Origin: Nannocystis sp.
GTDB taxonomy: Bacteria; Myxococcota_A; Polyangia; Nannocystales; Nannocystaceae
Length of the DNA stretch: 64,000 nucleotides
Direction of reading: 5' to 3'
NCBI GenBank assembly: GCA_016712315.1
Contig: JADJRG010000017.1
Coordinates: 744,001 to 808,000 of the forward strand
How positions within the stretch are numbered: position 1 is the first letter of the stretch; each line of letters begins with the position of its first letter. Shown here in pieces: positions 18,360 to 27,245 of the stretch. Below the pieces are notes generated by a model. The model saw only the letters and a list, made by a program, of their open reading frames with translations. It had not been told where the DNA came from and made no database searches. The position numbers and the translations under genes were made by a program.

Positions 18360-18480
18360 GCGGCTCACACCCGCAGTTTGTCCCGCAGCTCCGCCACCAG
18401 CGCCTCCTCGCCGAGGCGGCTGGCCACGCGCTGCCGGCGTCGTGGAGGCCGAGCTTGTCCTCGACCGCGCCTTGCAGGGC
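18360..18480 (-). pseudogene. Short C-terminal coding relic
   Basis: The minus strand reads ALALQGAVEDKLGLHDAGSA and then, in another frame, ASRLGEEALVAELRDKLRV followed by a stop. The helical character and codon use suggest the tail of a lost gene with a frameshift. No family recognised. Confidence 0.35.
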
Positions 18481-18547
18481 GAGGGCTTCGGCGCGGACCG
18501 CAGAAGAAGGACGCGCGGCCGCTGGGGCAGACGGTGCTGGAGCTGCG

Positions 18548-19512
18548 CTACGAGCCCGACTCGTGATCGACGACCTTGAGCTCGTCGTCGATCGCCGCCT
18601 GGACGGCCTCGATCTCCTTGTGCATGAGGCCGACGGTGCTCTTCATGCGCTCGACCTTGAGGGTGAGGATGCTCTGCGCCTCGATGGTGGCGGCGTGCTC
18701 CTCTTTGATGGCCTCGCTGATGTGGATGAGTATGGTCTGGTTCTGAGGGGAGAGGCCGTGCTCTTGCTCCTCGTCGTGGATGATCTCGGCGAGCTCTTGA
18801 TCGGTGGCGCTGCTGCGGCCGACCTGCTTCATGAAGGAGTCGTTGTAGATCGTCTCGATCTCGGCGACTTGCTTCTCGACGAGGCGGGCGTTGTTGTAGA
18901 TCTCGCCGATCTTGACCGCGAGATCCTTGTTGCGGAAGAGGCGGACGCCGTTGGCGAGGTAGAGCTGCCACACCTCGTATCGATAGAAGGGGGTGAGCAC
19001 GGCGGGCTTGAAGTTGAAGGAGCTGGCGTGGGTGTCCGCGGTGTTGTGGGCCTGCTCGAACTTCGCGTAGAGGGCGTGGCAAGCGGCCTTCTCCTCGGCG
19101 GGCATGGCGTGGCCGCTAGGCTTGACCCCAGCAGCGAACTCGACGTGTAGGCAGTGGACGACCTTCTCATCTTCGGCGAGGGCGGCGAAGAACTGGTCGA
19201 AGGGGCCTGCATCGGGCCTAAGTTCTCGCCAGGCGTGGACTCGGTGATCGGGCCGAGATCCTTGGCGATCGAGGCCTCTTCGGCGAGGTTGGCGCCGAGC
19301 TCGGCGCGGAAGTCCTTTAGTAAGGTGACGTACTCCTCGCGCTCCTTCTCGACGTCCTGACAGCGCTGGACGGCGGTGGCAGCGTAGAGGCCGACGAAGA
19401 TGAGGATGAAGTCCAAGCTCTTGTCGACGAAGAACTCGTAGAAGTTGAGATCGAGCTTCTTGAGGCCGCGGCGGCGGGGCGCGGCGGGGGTCGTCTCTTG
19501 AGGGGCGGACAT
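18548..19512 (-). pseudogene. Membrane-anchored coiled-coil protein, frameshifted
   Basis: Two overlapping frames form one gene. Frame one (from 19512) gives LKKLDLNFYEFFVDKSLDFI, a transmembrane helix FILIFVGLYAATAVQ and a coiled coil (EKEREEYVTLLKDFRAELGA). At about 19215-19230 the frame shifts and continues as FDQFFAALAEDEKVVHCLH to the stop at 18548, with further helices. Homology and codon use continue smoothly across the shift, so a single-base change (loss of one base or gain of two) broke it, or the base call is wrong. It resembles bacterial one-helix membrane proteins with a soluble helical domain; no function known. Divergent from the channel gene. Confidence 0.75.
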
Positions 19513-19588
19513 GGCGCGCAGGGTATCGAATCTGGATCAGCGGACAAGCGTCGGATGGCGCCGAAAGGGCGCGTTTTTGCGCGGTCTT

Positions 19589-19602
19589 TGTGATTAATCA
19601 CA
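19589..19602. promoter_or_regulatory. Perfect palindrome TGTGATTAATCACA
   Basis: A 14-bp perfect dyad in the 154-bp gap between the divergent membrane-protein and channel genes. The half-sites TGTGA/TCACA equal those of CRP/FNR-type regulators but are separated by 4 instead of 6 bases. It is AT-rich against a very GC-rich background, so an operator for one or both genes is likely. A hairpin GCGC-TTTTT-GCGC-like sequence (19571-19583) precedes it. Confidence 0.5.
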
Positions 19603-19666
19603 TGTCGCTGGCTCGGCGCTGCGGCGCGGCTCTTGTGGCAGATTCACCGACCCACGAGGCACTGTC

Positions 19667-20560
19667 ATGATCGCAGCTACCAAAAAAATCGTCGAGAGCG
19701 CGTTTTTTCAGCGGTTTATCACCGCCGTGATCCTGCTCGCGGGCGTGGTCGTCGGCGTTGAGACCTACCCGTCGATGACCGCGGCCTACGGCGGGCTGTT
19801 GCACGGGCTCGACTGGCTGATCTTGGCGATCTTTATCGTCGAGATCGCGCTGAAGATGATCGCGCTGGCGCCTCGGCCGCTGGACTACTTTAAGGACCCC
19901 TGGAACGTCTTTGACTTCATCATCGTGGCGGCGTGCCTGCTGCCGCTGCACACCGAGTATGTGACGGTGCTGCGGCTGCTGCGGCTGCTTCGGGTGCTGC
20001 GGCTCGTGAAGGCGCTGCCGAAGCTGCAGATCTTGGTAGGCGCGCTGATCAAGTCGATCCCGTCGATGGGCTACGTGTCTCTGCTGCTGTTTATGCTGTT
20101 CTATGTGTACGCGGTCGCGGCGGTGTTCTTGTTCGGCAAGAACGACCCGCTGCACTTCCACGACCTGCCGCTGGCGATGCTGAGCCTGTTCCGGGTGGTG
20201 ACGCTGGAGGACTGGACAGACCTGATGTACATCCAGATGTTCGGCTGCGAGGGCTACGGCTACGGCGGCAACGAGGCGCTGTGCACGGCCTCTAGCGCGC
20301 ACCCGGTGCTGGGGTCGCTGTTCTTCGTCTCCTTCGTGCTGCTGGGCACGATGATCACGCTGAATCTCTTTATCGGGGTGATCATGAACGGCATGACAGA
20401 GGCGCAGAAGGAGAACGAGGAGGCGCTGGCGCAGGAGCGAGCGGACGCGCGCGGTGAGGCGCTGCCCGGCGTCGAGGAGGAGCTGCGGGCTGCCCGCGCT
20501 CAGATCGCGGCGCTCTCGTCGACGCTGGATCGGATCGACTCAGCGCGCGGGCGGGGGTGA
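19667..20560 (+). CDS. One-domain voltage-gated cation channel (NaChBac/BacNav type)
   Basis: 297 aa, a full six-helix channel. S4 voltage sensor LRLLRLLRVLRLVKALPKL has Arg/Lys every third residue. The pore loop has the filter TLEDWTD at residues 179-185, where bacterial sodium channels usually have TLESWSM; Asp at the fourth and seventh filter positions makes it more acidic. A 25-residue cysteine-containing insert (MFGCEGYGYGGNEALCTA) follows the filter. S6 ends TLNLFIGVIMNGM and a C-terminal coiled coil (EEELRAARAQIAALSSTLDR) would join four subunits. Start ATG at 19667. Sits in the inner membrane as a tetramer. Confidence 0.92.
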   Translation: MIAATKKIVESAFFQRFITAVILLAGVVVGVETYPSMTAAYGGLLHGLDWLILAIFIVEIALKMIALAPRPLDYFKDPWNVFDFIIVAACLLPLHTEYVTVLRLLRLLRVLRLVKALPKLQILVGALIKSIPSMGYVSLLLFMLFYVYAVAAVFLFGKNDPLHFHDLPLAMLSLFRVVTLEDWTDLMYIQMFGCEGYGYGGNEALCTASSAHPVLGSLFFVSFVLLGTMITLNLFIGVIMNGMTEAQKENEEALAQERADARGEALPGVEEELRAARAQIAALSSTLDRIDSARGRG

Positions 20561-20569
20561 GCGCGGCTC

Positions 20570-20994
20570 AGCGCCGCCATGACCTCCGACCAGACACCTG
20601 CTGTCGCGGGTTTGAGGCGGACCTCGACGTGGACTCGTAAAAAGCGCTCGGCGAGCTGGCGCAGCGTGATGCTCGTGGGCGCCCTCGGTTCCGCTTGCTT
20701 CACAAGCGCGGGAGCGGACGCGGGCGCTTGGCCGGCTCGCTCGTCCAGGACCACGCCTGTGGCGATCTGAGCGAGCAGCAGAGCGGCACGTCGGCGCGCC
20801 TCTTCGATAGAGAGATCAGGCCCGAGCTGCCCGATCTTGTGCCGCCGGTCCCTTCCATCGACGCGGTAACGCACCAGCGCGATCTTCCGGCCGGTGGGCA
20901 ATACCCGCAGGATGAAGCCCGGCATGGCCTCACAGGTGACTTCGTACATCTTCGCGCGAGGCTTGCACCCGCGGGTGAATGCGGCGTTGATCAT
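20570..20994 (-). pseudogene. N-terminal relic of a DUF4102-type tyrosine recombinase
   Basis: MINAAFTRGCKPRAKMYEV, then PGFILRVLPTGRKIALVRYR and GQLGPDLSIEEARRRAALLL is the arm-binding N-terminal domain of P4-like phage integrases (DUF4102). It continues into the start of the core-binding domain (RLKPATAGVWSEVMAAL) and is cut off next to the channel stop codon; the catalytic domain is gone. This integrase type differs from the two HTH-integrases in the window. Confidence 0.85.
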
Positions 20995-21105
20995 GACCCC
21001 TCCTCCTACCCCCAGATTCTTCGAGACAAATTCGAGACAAACAAGCGGCCCATGGGACCTGTTCCAAAGCGCACATTGTCGCGCATAAGACCGCGCAGGG
21101 CGGTT

Positions 21106-21270
21106 TCACGACAGGTGTATAGTTTTCGTAATGTGATAAGTATGCTGGTTCCAGACCGGGCGGGTGGGCACCCACTGGTCGGCGCGATCGCCCCACACTT
21201 CGATGCCTGCGTCGACCTTGAACCCGGTGTCGTTGTTGGTCGAGAAGACGATCTCGGCCTTGGAGAGGAT
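21106..21270 (-). pseudogene. Middle fragment of an FG-GAP/VCBS protein
   Basis: Directly after the integrase stop codon (21271) the minus strand reads ILSKAEIVFSTNNDTGFKV, then GIEVWGDRADQWVPTRPVW and NQHTYHITKT, the standard block near the C-terminus of FG-GAP lipoproteins. Homology stops at the AT-rich motif 21117-21132. The start overlaps in sequence (AAGGCCGAGATCGTCT) with the end of the fragment at 55809. Confidence 0.82.
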
Positions 21271-22797
21271 CTACGCCTGTTTGACCGCTCTGGGGCGGGT
21301 TTGCCGGGAATTTGCTGATTTTGCCGAATTTTTGCCAACGGAGTGCCGAGCGGCGGCCCGGTCGAGCAGGTCGGCGGCTTCGCGCACGAGTCCGATCTGC
21401 TGGGTGTGGATGTACGTCTGGGTGGTCTGGAGCCGGGTGTGACGGGCGACCGCCTGGACGACGTAGACGCTCGCGCCGAGCTTGGCTAGGCGGGTGAGCG
21501 CGGTGTGGCGTAGGAGGTGCGGGCCGCTCTCGGGGAGGCCCGCGCGGCGCTGGGCCTCGTTGAGCCAGTAGCGGACGGTGTTGGGCGAGAATGGACGCCA
21601 CTCGCCGTGGGTCCACTTCGAGCGTCGATAGAGGACCAGTGGTCCGATGGGTTCGCGCTGGCGGTGCTCGTCGAGAGCGCGCCGGAGCGCGGCGGTGAGG
21701 GCGATCTTGCCGATCGAACCCTTTGGCGTCTGCTTGGCGCCGCGGTAGGTGTTGTGCTGAATGATCATCGAGCCTTCGGTGAAGTCGATGTCGGACCACT
21801 CGAGCGCGCAGATCTCCGAGCAGCGGAGGCCGGCGTCGAGGGCGAGGAGCACCACGAGCTCGCAGCTCGGATCGATGTCGCCGGCGACGTCGAGGAGCGC
21901 GACGATCTGATCGTCGGCGAGGACGGCCTTCGGCCGCGCCCTGCCGAGCGAGAACATCTCGACCTCAGGGGCGACATCAATGAGCCGGAGCTTGCGGGCG
22001 AAGCGGAGCATCTTGGCCAGCTTGGCCAGGATGAAGTTGCAGGTGCTCGCCTCGTAGCGGTGCCGGAGTCCGGCGCGAAACGAGGAGAGTCGGTCGTCGT
22101 CGATCGCAGCGAGCGGCAGGGCGCCGAGCGCCGGACCGATGTAGTTGCGGAAGACCGCCTCGTAGCCGGCCTGGGTGGCGGGCTTCTGGAGGCGCGCATA
22201 CTCGGGCTCAAAGCGCTGGGCGTAGAGCTCGGCGAGGGTGGTCGCCGGGCGAGGCGCAGGCGCGGGAGCGAGGCGGGAGGGCGCGATGGGGCGCGGGGCG
22301 GCGGCTGCCGGGGGGGCAGGCGCGCGCCGGGTGTAAGGGCGCCGCGGGGGCGCGGGTTCGATGGGGGGGGGTGGCGTCGCGGGGCGGCGGGCCTCTCTCT
22401 CTCGGTGTTCGTCGTCGTTCACCCGGAAGGCCCGACCAAGGAAGGCGGGCACCTGGCGCTCACCCCATGTTCGGGCCTGAGCCTCGCTCAGGCCCGCAGG
22501 GGCGACCAGGCGCTTGCGGATCTCCTCTTGGGTCGCGGGGTGCATAAGGCGGATGTCGACGTGCCAGCGGGTGTGATCGTGGGTGTAGGGTCGAAGGTTG
22601 ATCTTCATCTGAGCCGGTCCTGCCGACCGGCTGCAATCCCGGAGCCACTCAAGCACAGGATCGCGCAGCCACGCGAGCGCTTTCCCGAGCTTAAAAGGCG
22701 GCGGCAACTGCCCGCACTTGACGCGATAGCGCACGGCCTTGGGCGTACAGCCCAGGAGCCGCGCGAGATCCTCGCAGCGTAAGATCTCCTCCACCAT
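21271..22797 (-). CDS. HTH-tyrosine recombinase, copy 1
   Basis: 508 aa. Order: an excisionase-like helix-turn-helix at 1-45 (CEDLARLLGCTPKAVRYRVK), a beta arm-binding region (~65-130, RWHVDIRLMHPATQEEIRKR), a Pro/Ala linker, a SAM-like core-binding domain (~190-280) and the catalytic domain with Arg in LDAGLRCSEICALEW, the His-x-x-Arg box HLLRHTALTRL and nucleophile Tyr in RHTRLQTTQTYIH. It cuts and rejoins DNA at att sites. The C-terminal tail is encoded by an A-rich doublet (21319-21336). Element F copy A lies 47 bp upstream of the start. A fused HTH is odd: excisionase and integrase are usually separate. Confidence 0.93.
   Translation of the reverse strand: MVEEILRCEDLARLLGCTPKAVRYRVKCGQLPPPFKLGKALAWLRDPVLEWLRDCSRSAGPAQMKINLRPYTHDHTRWHVDIRLMHPATQEEIRKRLVAPAGLSEAQARTWGERQVPAFLGRAFRVNDDEHREREARRPATPPPPIEPAPPRRPYTRRAPAPPAAAAPRPIAPSRLAPAPAPRPATTLAELYAQRFEPEYARLQKPATQAGYEAVFRNYIGPALGALPLAAIDDDRLSSFRAGLRHRYEASTCNFILAKLAKMLRFARKLRLIDVAPEVEMFSLGRARPKAVLADDQIVALLDVAGDIDPSCELVVLLALDAGLRCSEICALEWSDIDFTEGSMIIQHNTYRGAKQTPKGSIGKIALTAALRRALDEHRQREPIGPLVLYRRSKWTHGEWRPFSPNTVRYWLNEAQRRAGLPESGPHLLRHTALTRLAKLGASVYVVQAVARHTRLQTTQTYIHTQQIGLVREAADLLDRAAARHSVGKNSAKSANSRQTRPRAVKQA
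21319..21336 (+). repeat. TTTTGCC doublet in the integrase-1 3' end
   Basis: TTTTGCCGAATTTTTGCC holds two TTTTGCC heptamers with 11-bp period, inside the last codons of the integrase gene. The same arrangement occurs at 9585 and 55671, and a variant (TTTGGGCC twice, period 11) at 57590-57608 in integrase 2. Likely a recombinase binding site. Confidence 0.55.
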
Positions 22798-22843
22798 CGA
22801 CCCCTCTCCATCCGCGCCCCCCAGCGGCGCGCGCCAGGCGGTT

Positions 22844-22902
22844 CCAACTTGCGATGGTAGAGGGTCAGTGAGGCGTCGTCAGCGGGAGAGTTCGCCCAGG
22901 GC
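22844..22902 (-). repeat. Element F, copy A
   Basis: Plus-strand core: CCAACTTGCGATGGTAGAG ... GTCAGCGGGAGAGTTCGC. It shares order and spacing with copies B (41451), C (59127) and D (60869). Here it lies 47 bp upstream of integrase 1 and points toward it. The central GC-rich part is less palindromic than in B and C. Confidence 0.8.
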
Positions 22903-23113
22903 GGGGGTGAGCAGGGGACGCAGGGCAGGGCGGTGTTGTACTCGGCGATCGCGGCGTTCCACTCGTCGATTGCGTTGTCCGCGGTGAGCAGGCGGCAGGT
23001 CTTCACGGCGCTGCGCGAACTTGCGGCTACGTGATCTGGCGCGCGCCGGGGTGAGCGGGCGCGGCGCACGCGCCCTCTACCCGCGGCAGGCAAGCTGGGT
23101 TACACCGCCCCCA

Positions 23114-23634
23114 TGCGGATAACGATCACCAAGGGCACCAGCGCCGATCACGTCGCGGTCGAGCGGGCCGATGGCTCGCGCGCGGCTTTCGGCTTTCCCA
23201 AGAAGGGCCCCTATCCGCACGACGCCTATCACTTCTTCGTCGAGCGCGAATTGGAGATGCAGACGGGGTTCTGGGGCCTGGTCGCCAGCGGGATGGCGCC
23301 CGATGCGGTGCAGGCCATGGCCGCAGCCGGCGGCCACGCCAGCGCCAAGCGCGCGGCCGAGCCTGACCCCGCCATCATCCCGCTGCTCCAGGCCGAGCGG
23401 CTGGTCGAATGCTTCGAGGCGGCCAGCTGGGGCGGCGGGGCCGATGATGCGATGATCATGGCCATGGCCGAGCCGGCCTGGGCCAGCTCGCTCGTGCCGC
23501 CGCCCGAGGGCGTCCCCGAAAAGCTCGGCGCAATCCGCACTGCGCTGGACGCCTTCCTCTGCCAATGGCGCGACGCGCCCGAGGGCGGGGCGCTGACGCT
23601 CGACTGGCCTGACATGATGGGAGACAGACGATGA
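23114..23634 (+). CDS. Uncharacterised protein of alphaproteobacterial look
   Basis: 173 aa (MRITITKGTSADHVAVERAD, then GPYPHDAYHFFVERELEM). Short soluble protein; HDAYH and the following helices recall small conserved proteins of sphingomonads, but I know no function. Neighbours here are myxobacterial relics, so transfer or a chimeric join is suspected. Its stop codon overlaps the start of the next small gene (ATGA), as in a translationally coupled pair. Confidence 0.65.
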
Positions 23635-23705
23635 GCGGTTTCGCCCTGTGGCCGGTATTGGCGGGGGCGGCAGCGTTCTTCGCGGTCGGCGCGCTGCGCA
23701 GGTAG
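23631..23705 (+). CDS. 24-residue membrane peptide, possibly cut
   Basis: ATGA overlap with the upstream gene; reads MSGFALWPVLAGAAAFFAVG plus ALRR and a stop, a single hydrophobic helix with a positive end. Either a genuine micro-protein or the first residues of a longer membrane protein cut at the join to myxobacterial DNA just beyond 23705. Confidence 0.4.
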   Translation: MSGFALWPVLAGAAAFFAVGALRR

Positions 23706-23773
23706 AGGTCGTTGATCCCGGTCCCCACCGTCGACCTGAACCCTGAACCATAGACCTGATCCGAAGCCGGAGC

Positions 23774-24094
23774 CAACAACACGGCTGCTCCTCGGAGTGT
23801 AAGCTCGAGGTCGATGCCCAGTGTAATATGCCCTATAACACCTTTACGCAGGCGGGCCGCAATATCAGCACCCTCAATGGTCCGGTCTACTGCGACAATA
23901 GTAACTCGAGCCCGGAGTGGCAGGGGGTCGGCTGGTACCCCCCGACCTATTCGTGCAGCACACACGCCCCAGGCTGGCTCCAAGGCGGTCACCCGACCCC
24001 GCCGCAGGGTAAGGTCAACCGGACAGTGTGCTTTCATTGGAATAATAACACCTGCAACGAAGAGCGCCTTCACCTCGGGTGGTGCGCGCATCTG
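23774..24094 (+). pseudogene. Cys-rich surface-protein fragment (DUF4215 edge)
   Basis: Begins mid-repeat with GCSSECKLEVDAQCN, the end of a DUF4215 cysteine-rich unit (normally NGDGCSSECKLE), then a Trp/Asn-rich domain (NGPVYCDNSNSSPEWQGVGW, HWNNNTCNEERLHLGWCAHL). The N-terminal signal and other repeats are missing and the 3' end has no natural stop near the homology end. It is an internal or C-terminal piece of a secreted protein. Codons are noticeably less GC-rich (AATATG, AATAATAAC). Confidence 0.6.
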
Positions 24095-24179
24095 ACCGGC
24101 CGCGTCCGCGACGCGGGTGAGGTTGAGCACGAGTCTCGGCGTGCCCTCGCCTTCTCAAGAGAGGGCGCACCCGCCCAGA

Positions 24180-25088
24180 TCACTGCGGGACGCCGCAGAC
24201 GCCCACGTTCTCGTATCCGGGAGGCGCCACGCCGTCTTCGAACCAGGGCAAGCAGTCCTGCCCCTCACCCGGGCACGTGAACTCGTTGATGTCGCACCAC
24301 GGGGTGCAGCAGCCGCCCGCCTGGCAACCGGGCACGTACTCCGGGTTGATGCAGATCAGGCCCGGGTCGCACACGTTCGCGAACTCGCAGGGATCGCCGT
24401 ACTGGCCCTCCTCGCCCGAAGCATCGAGCGCGCAGATGAAGCTCTCCCCGCCCCAGAGGCAGAGGTCGCCGCCCTCGCAGTTCTGAAGCAGCGGGTCGCA
24501 GGTTGGAAAGCAGAGGATCAGCACCCCATTACCTGAGATGTGGCACTGCGTGTTCGGCTCCGAGCACGAGAAGTCCTCCCACGAGCCGTCGCAGAAGCCG
24601 ATGCAGTAGCCCTCCATCGTCTCGTGGTTGACCCCCCAGCACATCGCGCCGGCCTCGCAGTTGTCGACGCCGCTGACGCCGTTGCCCTCGACCTTACACG
24701 GCTCCCCCGGCTTGCCCGGGTTCGCGTCCAGCGGCGAGCACTTCGTCGAGTTCCACGAGCTCCCGCCGTCGTTCGCCCACGGCATACACTTCTGTCCTTC
24801 CGGACAGTTATTTTTCCAGAGGTCACACTCGCAGCTCGGGTCCTCGCAGACCGGCTCCGTATCCGTCGGGTCCATCGTGCTCGAGCCCGTCGTCGTCTCC
24901 GTCGCCCCCGAGGTCGTCATCACGCCCGACGTCGAGCTCATCCCCTCGGTCCCGCTCGTCCCGCTCGTCCCGCTCGTCCCGGTCACTTCCGTGCTGCCAT
25001 CGCTGGCGCTCAACTTGCCACCATCGCCGGAGCACCCCGTCACCAGCGCGCCGCTGAACAGCCCCAGAACGAAGAATCGCGTCTTCAT
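24180..25088 (-). CDS. Cys-rich lipoprotein with Ser/Thr-Gly linker
   Basis: 302 aa from MKTRFFVLGLFSGALVTGC; the lipobox LVTGC fixes the start at 25088. A Thr/Ser/Gly linker (TGTSGTSGTSGTEG) leads to a ~220-residue domain with some 25 cysteines, in modules of the type CPEGQKCMPWAND and CDPGLICINPEYVPGC. Such proteins are numerous in Nannocystaceae and are expected on the outer membrane; function unknown. Confidence 0.85.
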   Translation of the reverse strand: MKTRFFVLGLFSGALVTGCSGDGGKLSASDGSTEVTGTSGTSGTSGTEGMSSTSGVMTTSGATETTTGSSTMDPTDTEPVCEDPSCECDLWKNNCPEGQKCMPWANDGGSSWNSTKCSPLDANPGKPGEPCKVEGNGVSGVDNCEAGAMCWGVNHETMEGYCIGFCDGSWEDFSCSEPNTQCHISGNGVLILCFPTCDPLLQNCEGGDLCLWGGESFICALDASGEEGQYGDPCEFANVCDPGLICINPEYVPGCQAGGCCTPWCDINEFTCPGEGQDCLPWFEDGVAPPGYENVGVCGVPQ

Positions 25089-25150
25089 ACAACACCCCCC
25101 GAGTATGTCCGCAGGTTTAGGTCCCATCGGGAAGGTTACCGAACACCCGA

Positions 25151-25226
25151 AGAGTTGTCGATGCCGGCGACGCCGTTGCCCTCGACCGTGCACGGGTCGC
25201 CAGGCTTGGCCGGGTTCGGCGCCTAA
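25151..25226 (-). pseudogene. Short relic of a paralogous Cys-rich lipoprotein
   Basis: The minus strand reads PNPAKPGDPCTVEGNGVAGID, closely matching NPGKPGEPCKVEGNGVSGVD of the neighbouring lipoprotein (24655-24730). About 75 bp of a paralogue is left just upstream of the intact gene; repeat-mediated deletion is a likely cause. Confidence 0.7.
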
Positions 25227-25386
25227 GAGGTTCAGATCTTCAAAAACAAGATGGCGACCTCGGCCGCGATCGATCGCCTGATCCACCACTCTGGGCCGCG
25301 ACCTGGCCCTGACGACAACTACCCCGCTCGCGAGGTCGCCGCGGGCGGGGTGTGCAAGTCCCGCACTGGCACCGAGTCGGACCAGT

Positions 25387-25404
25387 CTTTGGCGACGCTT
25401 TGGC
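25387..25404 (+). repeat. CTTTGGC doublet with 11-bp period
   Basis: CTTTGGCGACGCTTTGGC: two CTTTGGC copies 11 bp apart, the same period as the TTTTGCC doublets. It lies 38 bp before the next lipoprotein start and beside a 24-bp sequence (25351-25374, GCAAGTCCCGCACTGGCA) that recurs at 28868-28886. Confidence 0.4.
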
Positions 25405-25441
25405 AACGACGCGCGGCGCCACCGTCTATACTGGCCGGAGC

Positions 25442-26989
25442 ATGCCGTGGGTCCGCTCGTCCGCGCTCCTCCCCCTCCCGCTCCTCGCTGGGCTCGCGGC
25501 CTGCTTCGTCGACCCCGGCCTCGAAACCGCCACCGCCGAGGCGACCTCCTCCACCTCGGCCGATCCCACCACCACTTCGACCGCCACCGCCACCTCGACC
25601 TCGACCTCGACCTCGACCTCGACCTCGACCTCGACCTCGACCTCGACCGCCGGCGACACCGAGACCGGCGAGCCCATCACCTCGACCACCGACCCGCCCG
25701 CCGCCTGCGGCGACGGCGTCGTCCAGCCCCCGGAGGCCTGCGACGACGGCCCCGTGAACGCCGCCCACGGCCTCGCCGCGTGCCGCCCCGACTGCCAGCT
25801 GCCCGCCTGCGGCGACGGCTCCCTCTACCTCGGCCCCCTCGGCGCGCCCGTTCAGGTCGCTACCGTCAACTTCGCCGGCATGCTCGCCGACGACACGCCG
25901 CGCCCGCTCGCCCTCCTCGACTCCGGCCCCGCCGGCGTCGTCTGGGAGAGCGCTGGCGGCGGCGGCATCTTCCTCCAGAACGTGCTCGCCGACGACACCC
26001 TCGACGCCCCCCCGCTGCGGATCGACACGACCGCCGGCGACTTCTACCGCGACGCCGTGATCGCCACCGACGACCTGGCCCGCGTCGTCATCGCCTGGGA
26101 GACCGGCAGCGCCAGCGACCGCAACATCCGCCTCCGCCGCTACGCCTTCGGCGATGTCGGCGACACCGACCCCGCCGATCGCCTCGCCCACCCCCTGGAT
26201 CCCGGCGACCAGACCTCCCCCAGCCTCGCCTTCGACGGCGACGGCGCCGTCCTCCTCGCCTACCTCTCCCAGCCCGGCGCCAACCAACCCACCCAGGTCT
26301 TCGTCCGTCGGATCCCCCCCGGCGACCCCGCCCTGGCCCCTCCGCCCGTCCAGGTCAGCCTCCACGCCGGCGGCTCCGCCACCCCCCCGATCCTCGCCCG
26401 CGCCCCGGACGGCGCCGCCGTCGTCGCCTGGGGCGACCCCGACGGCCCCATCGTCTACCGCCGCCTCGCCGCTGGCGCCCCCCAGGGCCTCGTCGTCGCC
26501 AGCGACCTCAGCCCTGGCCGCGGCGGCTCTGTGCTCAGCTCTCTCCCCTTCACCTCCGCCGCTCTCGCCCCCGGCGGCGCCCTCCGCCTCGCCGGCGTCG
26601 TCGAGGACAACTCCGGCCTCCACCTCGCCGTCCAGCCCTTCGGCCCCGACGATCAGCCAGCCGCCCCCGTCGTCGTCACCGCCGCCCCCGTCGCCCTCAT
26701 CCCTTACCTCGACCTCGCCGCCGACGCCGCCGGCAACCTCGCGCTCGCCTGGACCGAGTGCGGCGACCCCAACGAGCAGCTCTCCTCCTGCCAGAACATC
26801 CCCGCCCGCACCAAGGCCCGCTGGCTCTACGCCGACCTCACCCCCGCCGGCCCCCCCGCCGACGTCGGCGCCACTACCGCCACACCCAGCGTCGCGGCCG
26901 TCCGTATGACCACCGACGGCCAGGTCACCCTCGCCTACCGCGAGGTCGCCCAGATCTACCTCCGCCGCGCCGTCCTCGACTGCCCCTAA
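25442..26989 (+). CDS. Large surface lipoprotein with Thr-Ser linker
   Basis: 515 aa. The start at 25442 is set by MPWVRSSALLPLPLLAGLAA followed by the lipobox cysteine. A linker of alternating Thr/Ser, coded by (ACCTCG)9, leads to a Cys-rich edge (CGDGVVQPPEACDDG) and a ~380-residue beta-propeller-like region with blades such as VIATDDLARVVIAWETGS and SLAFDGDGAVLLAYLSQPG. The propeller reading is from the spacing of VxxAW motifs. Outer-membrane or exported; function unknown. Confidence 0.82.
   Translation: MPWVRSSALLPLPLLAGLAACFVDPGLETATAEATSSTSADPTTTSTATATSTSTSTSTSTSTSTSTSTAGDTETGEPITSTTDPPAACGDGVVQPPEACDDGPVNAAHGLAACRPDCQLPACGDGSLYLGPLGAPVQVATVNFAGMLADDTPRPLALLDSGPAGVVWESAGGGGIFLQNVLADDTLDAPPLRIDTTAGDFYRDAVIATDDLARVVIAWETGSASDRNIRLRRYAFGDVGDTDPADRLAHPLDPGDQTSPSLAFDGDGAVLLAYLSQPGANQPTQVFVRRIPPGDPALAPPPVQVSLHAGGSATPPILARAPDGAAVVAWGDPDGPIVYRRLAAGAPQGLVVASDLSPGRGGSVLSSLPFTSAALAPGGALRLAGVVEDNSGLHLAVQPFGPDDQPAAPVVVTAAPVALIPYLDLAADAAGNLALAWTECGDPNEQLSSCQNIPARTKARWLYADLTPAGPPADVGATTATPSVAAVRMTTDGQVTLAYREVAQIYLRRAVLDCP
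25592..25645 (+). repeat. (ACCTCG)9 hexanucleotide tract
   Basis: Nine uninterrupted copies of ACCTCG code for the Thr-Ser linker of the lipoprotein. Slippage here changes linker length by two residues per unit without breaking the frame. Confidence 0.9.
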
Positions 26990-27111
26990 GAGCAGGTCTC
27001 CAGGTCTCCGCCTCCGACTGGGTCCAAGGTCGGCGCCCACATCAGGAGGAAGGGCGCAGGGATCGCGACGCGTCAGCCGCCGACGAGGATCTGCCTGCGG
27101 CCGAAGCGATC

Positions 27112-27245
27112 CGACCAGCGGCCGGCCCTCGCTCGCGCCGCGGAAGAGCACGCCGTGCGGCATGACGATCGCCGCGCGGCCGTTCTTTGCTAGCGTCGCG
27201 ACCATGTGCTGCACGAACGCGAGGTCGCCCTTGCCCGTCGCTACG
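27112..27245 (-). pseudogene. HsdM fragment (type I N6-adenine methyltransferase)
   Basis: The minus strand reads KGDLAFVQHMVATLAKNGRA, then AIVMPHGVLFRGASEGRPL, the well-known HsdM block (DLAFVQHM...GRAAVVMPHGVLFRG). Only ~45 codons survive; no HsdS or HsdR is nearby. The gap 26990-27111 has no gene. Confidence 0.82.

Noticed and set aside
19589..19602. Canonical CRP site
   Set aside because: Half-sites fit but the spacer is 4 rather than 6 bases; kept only as an unassigned operator.
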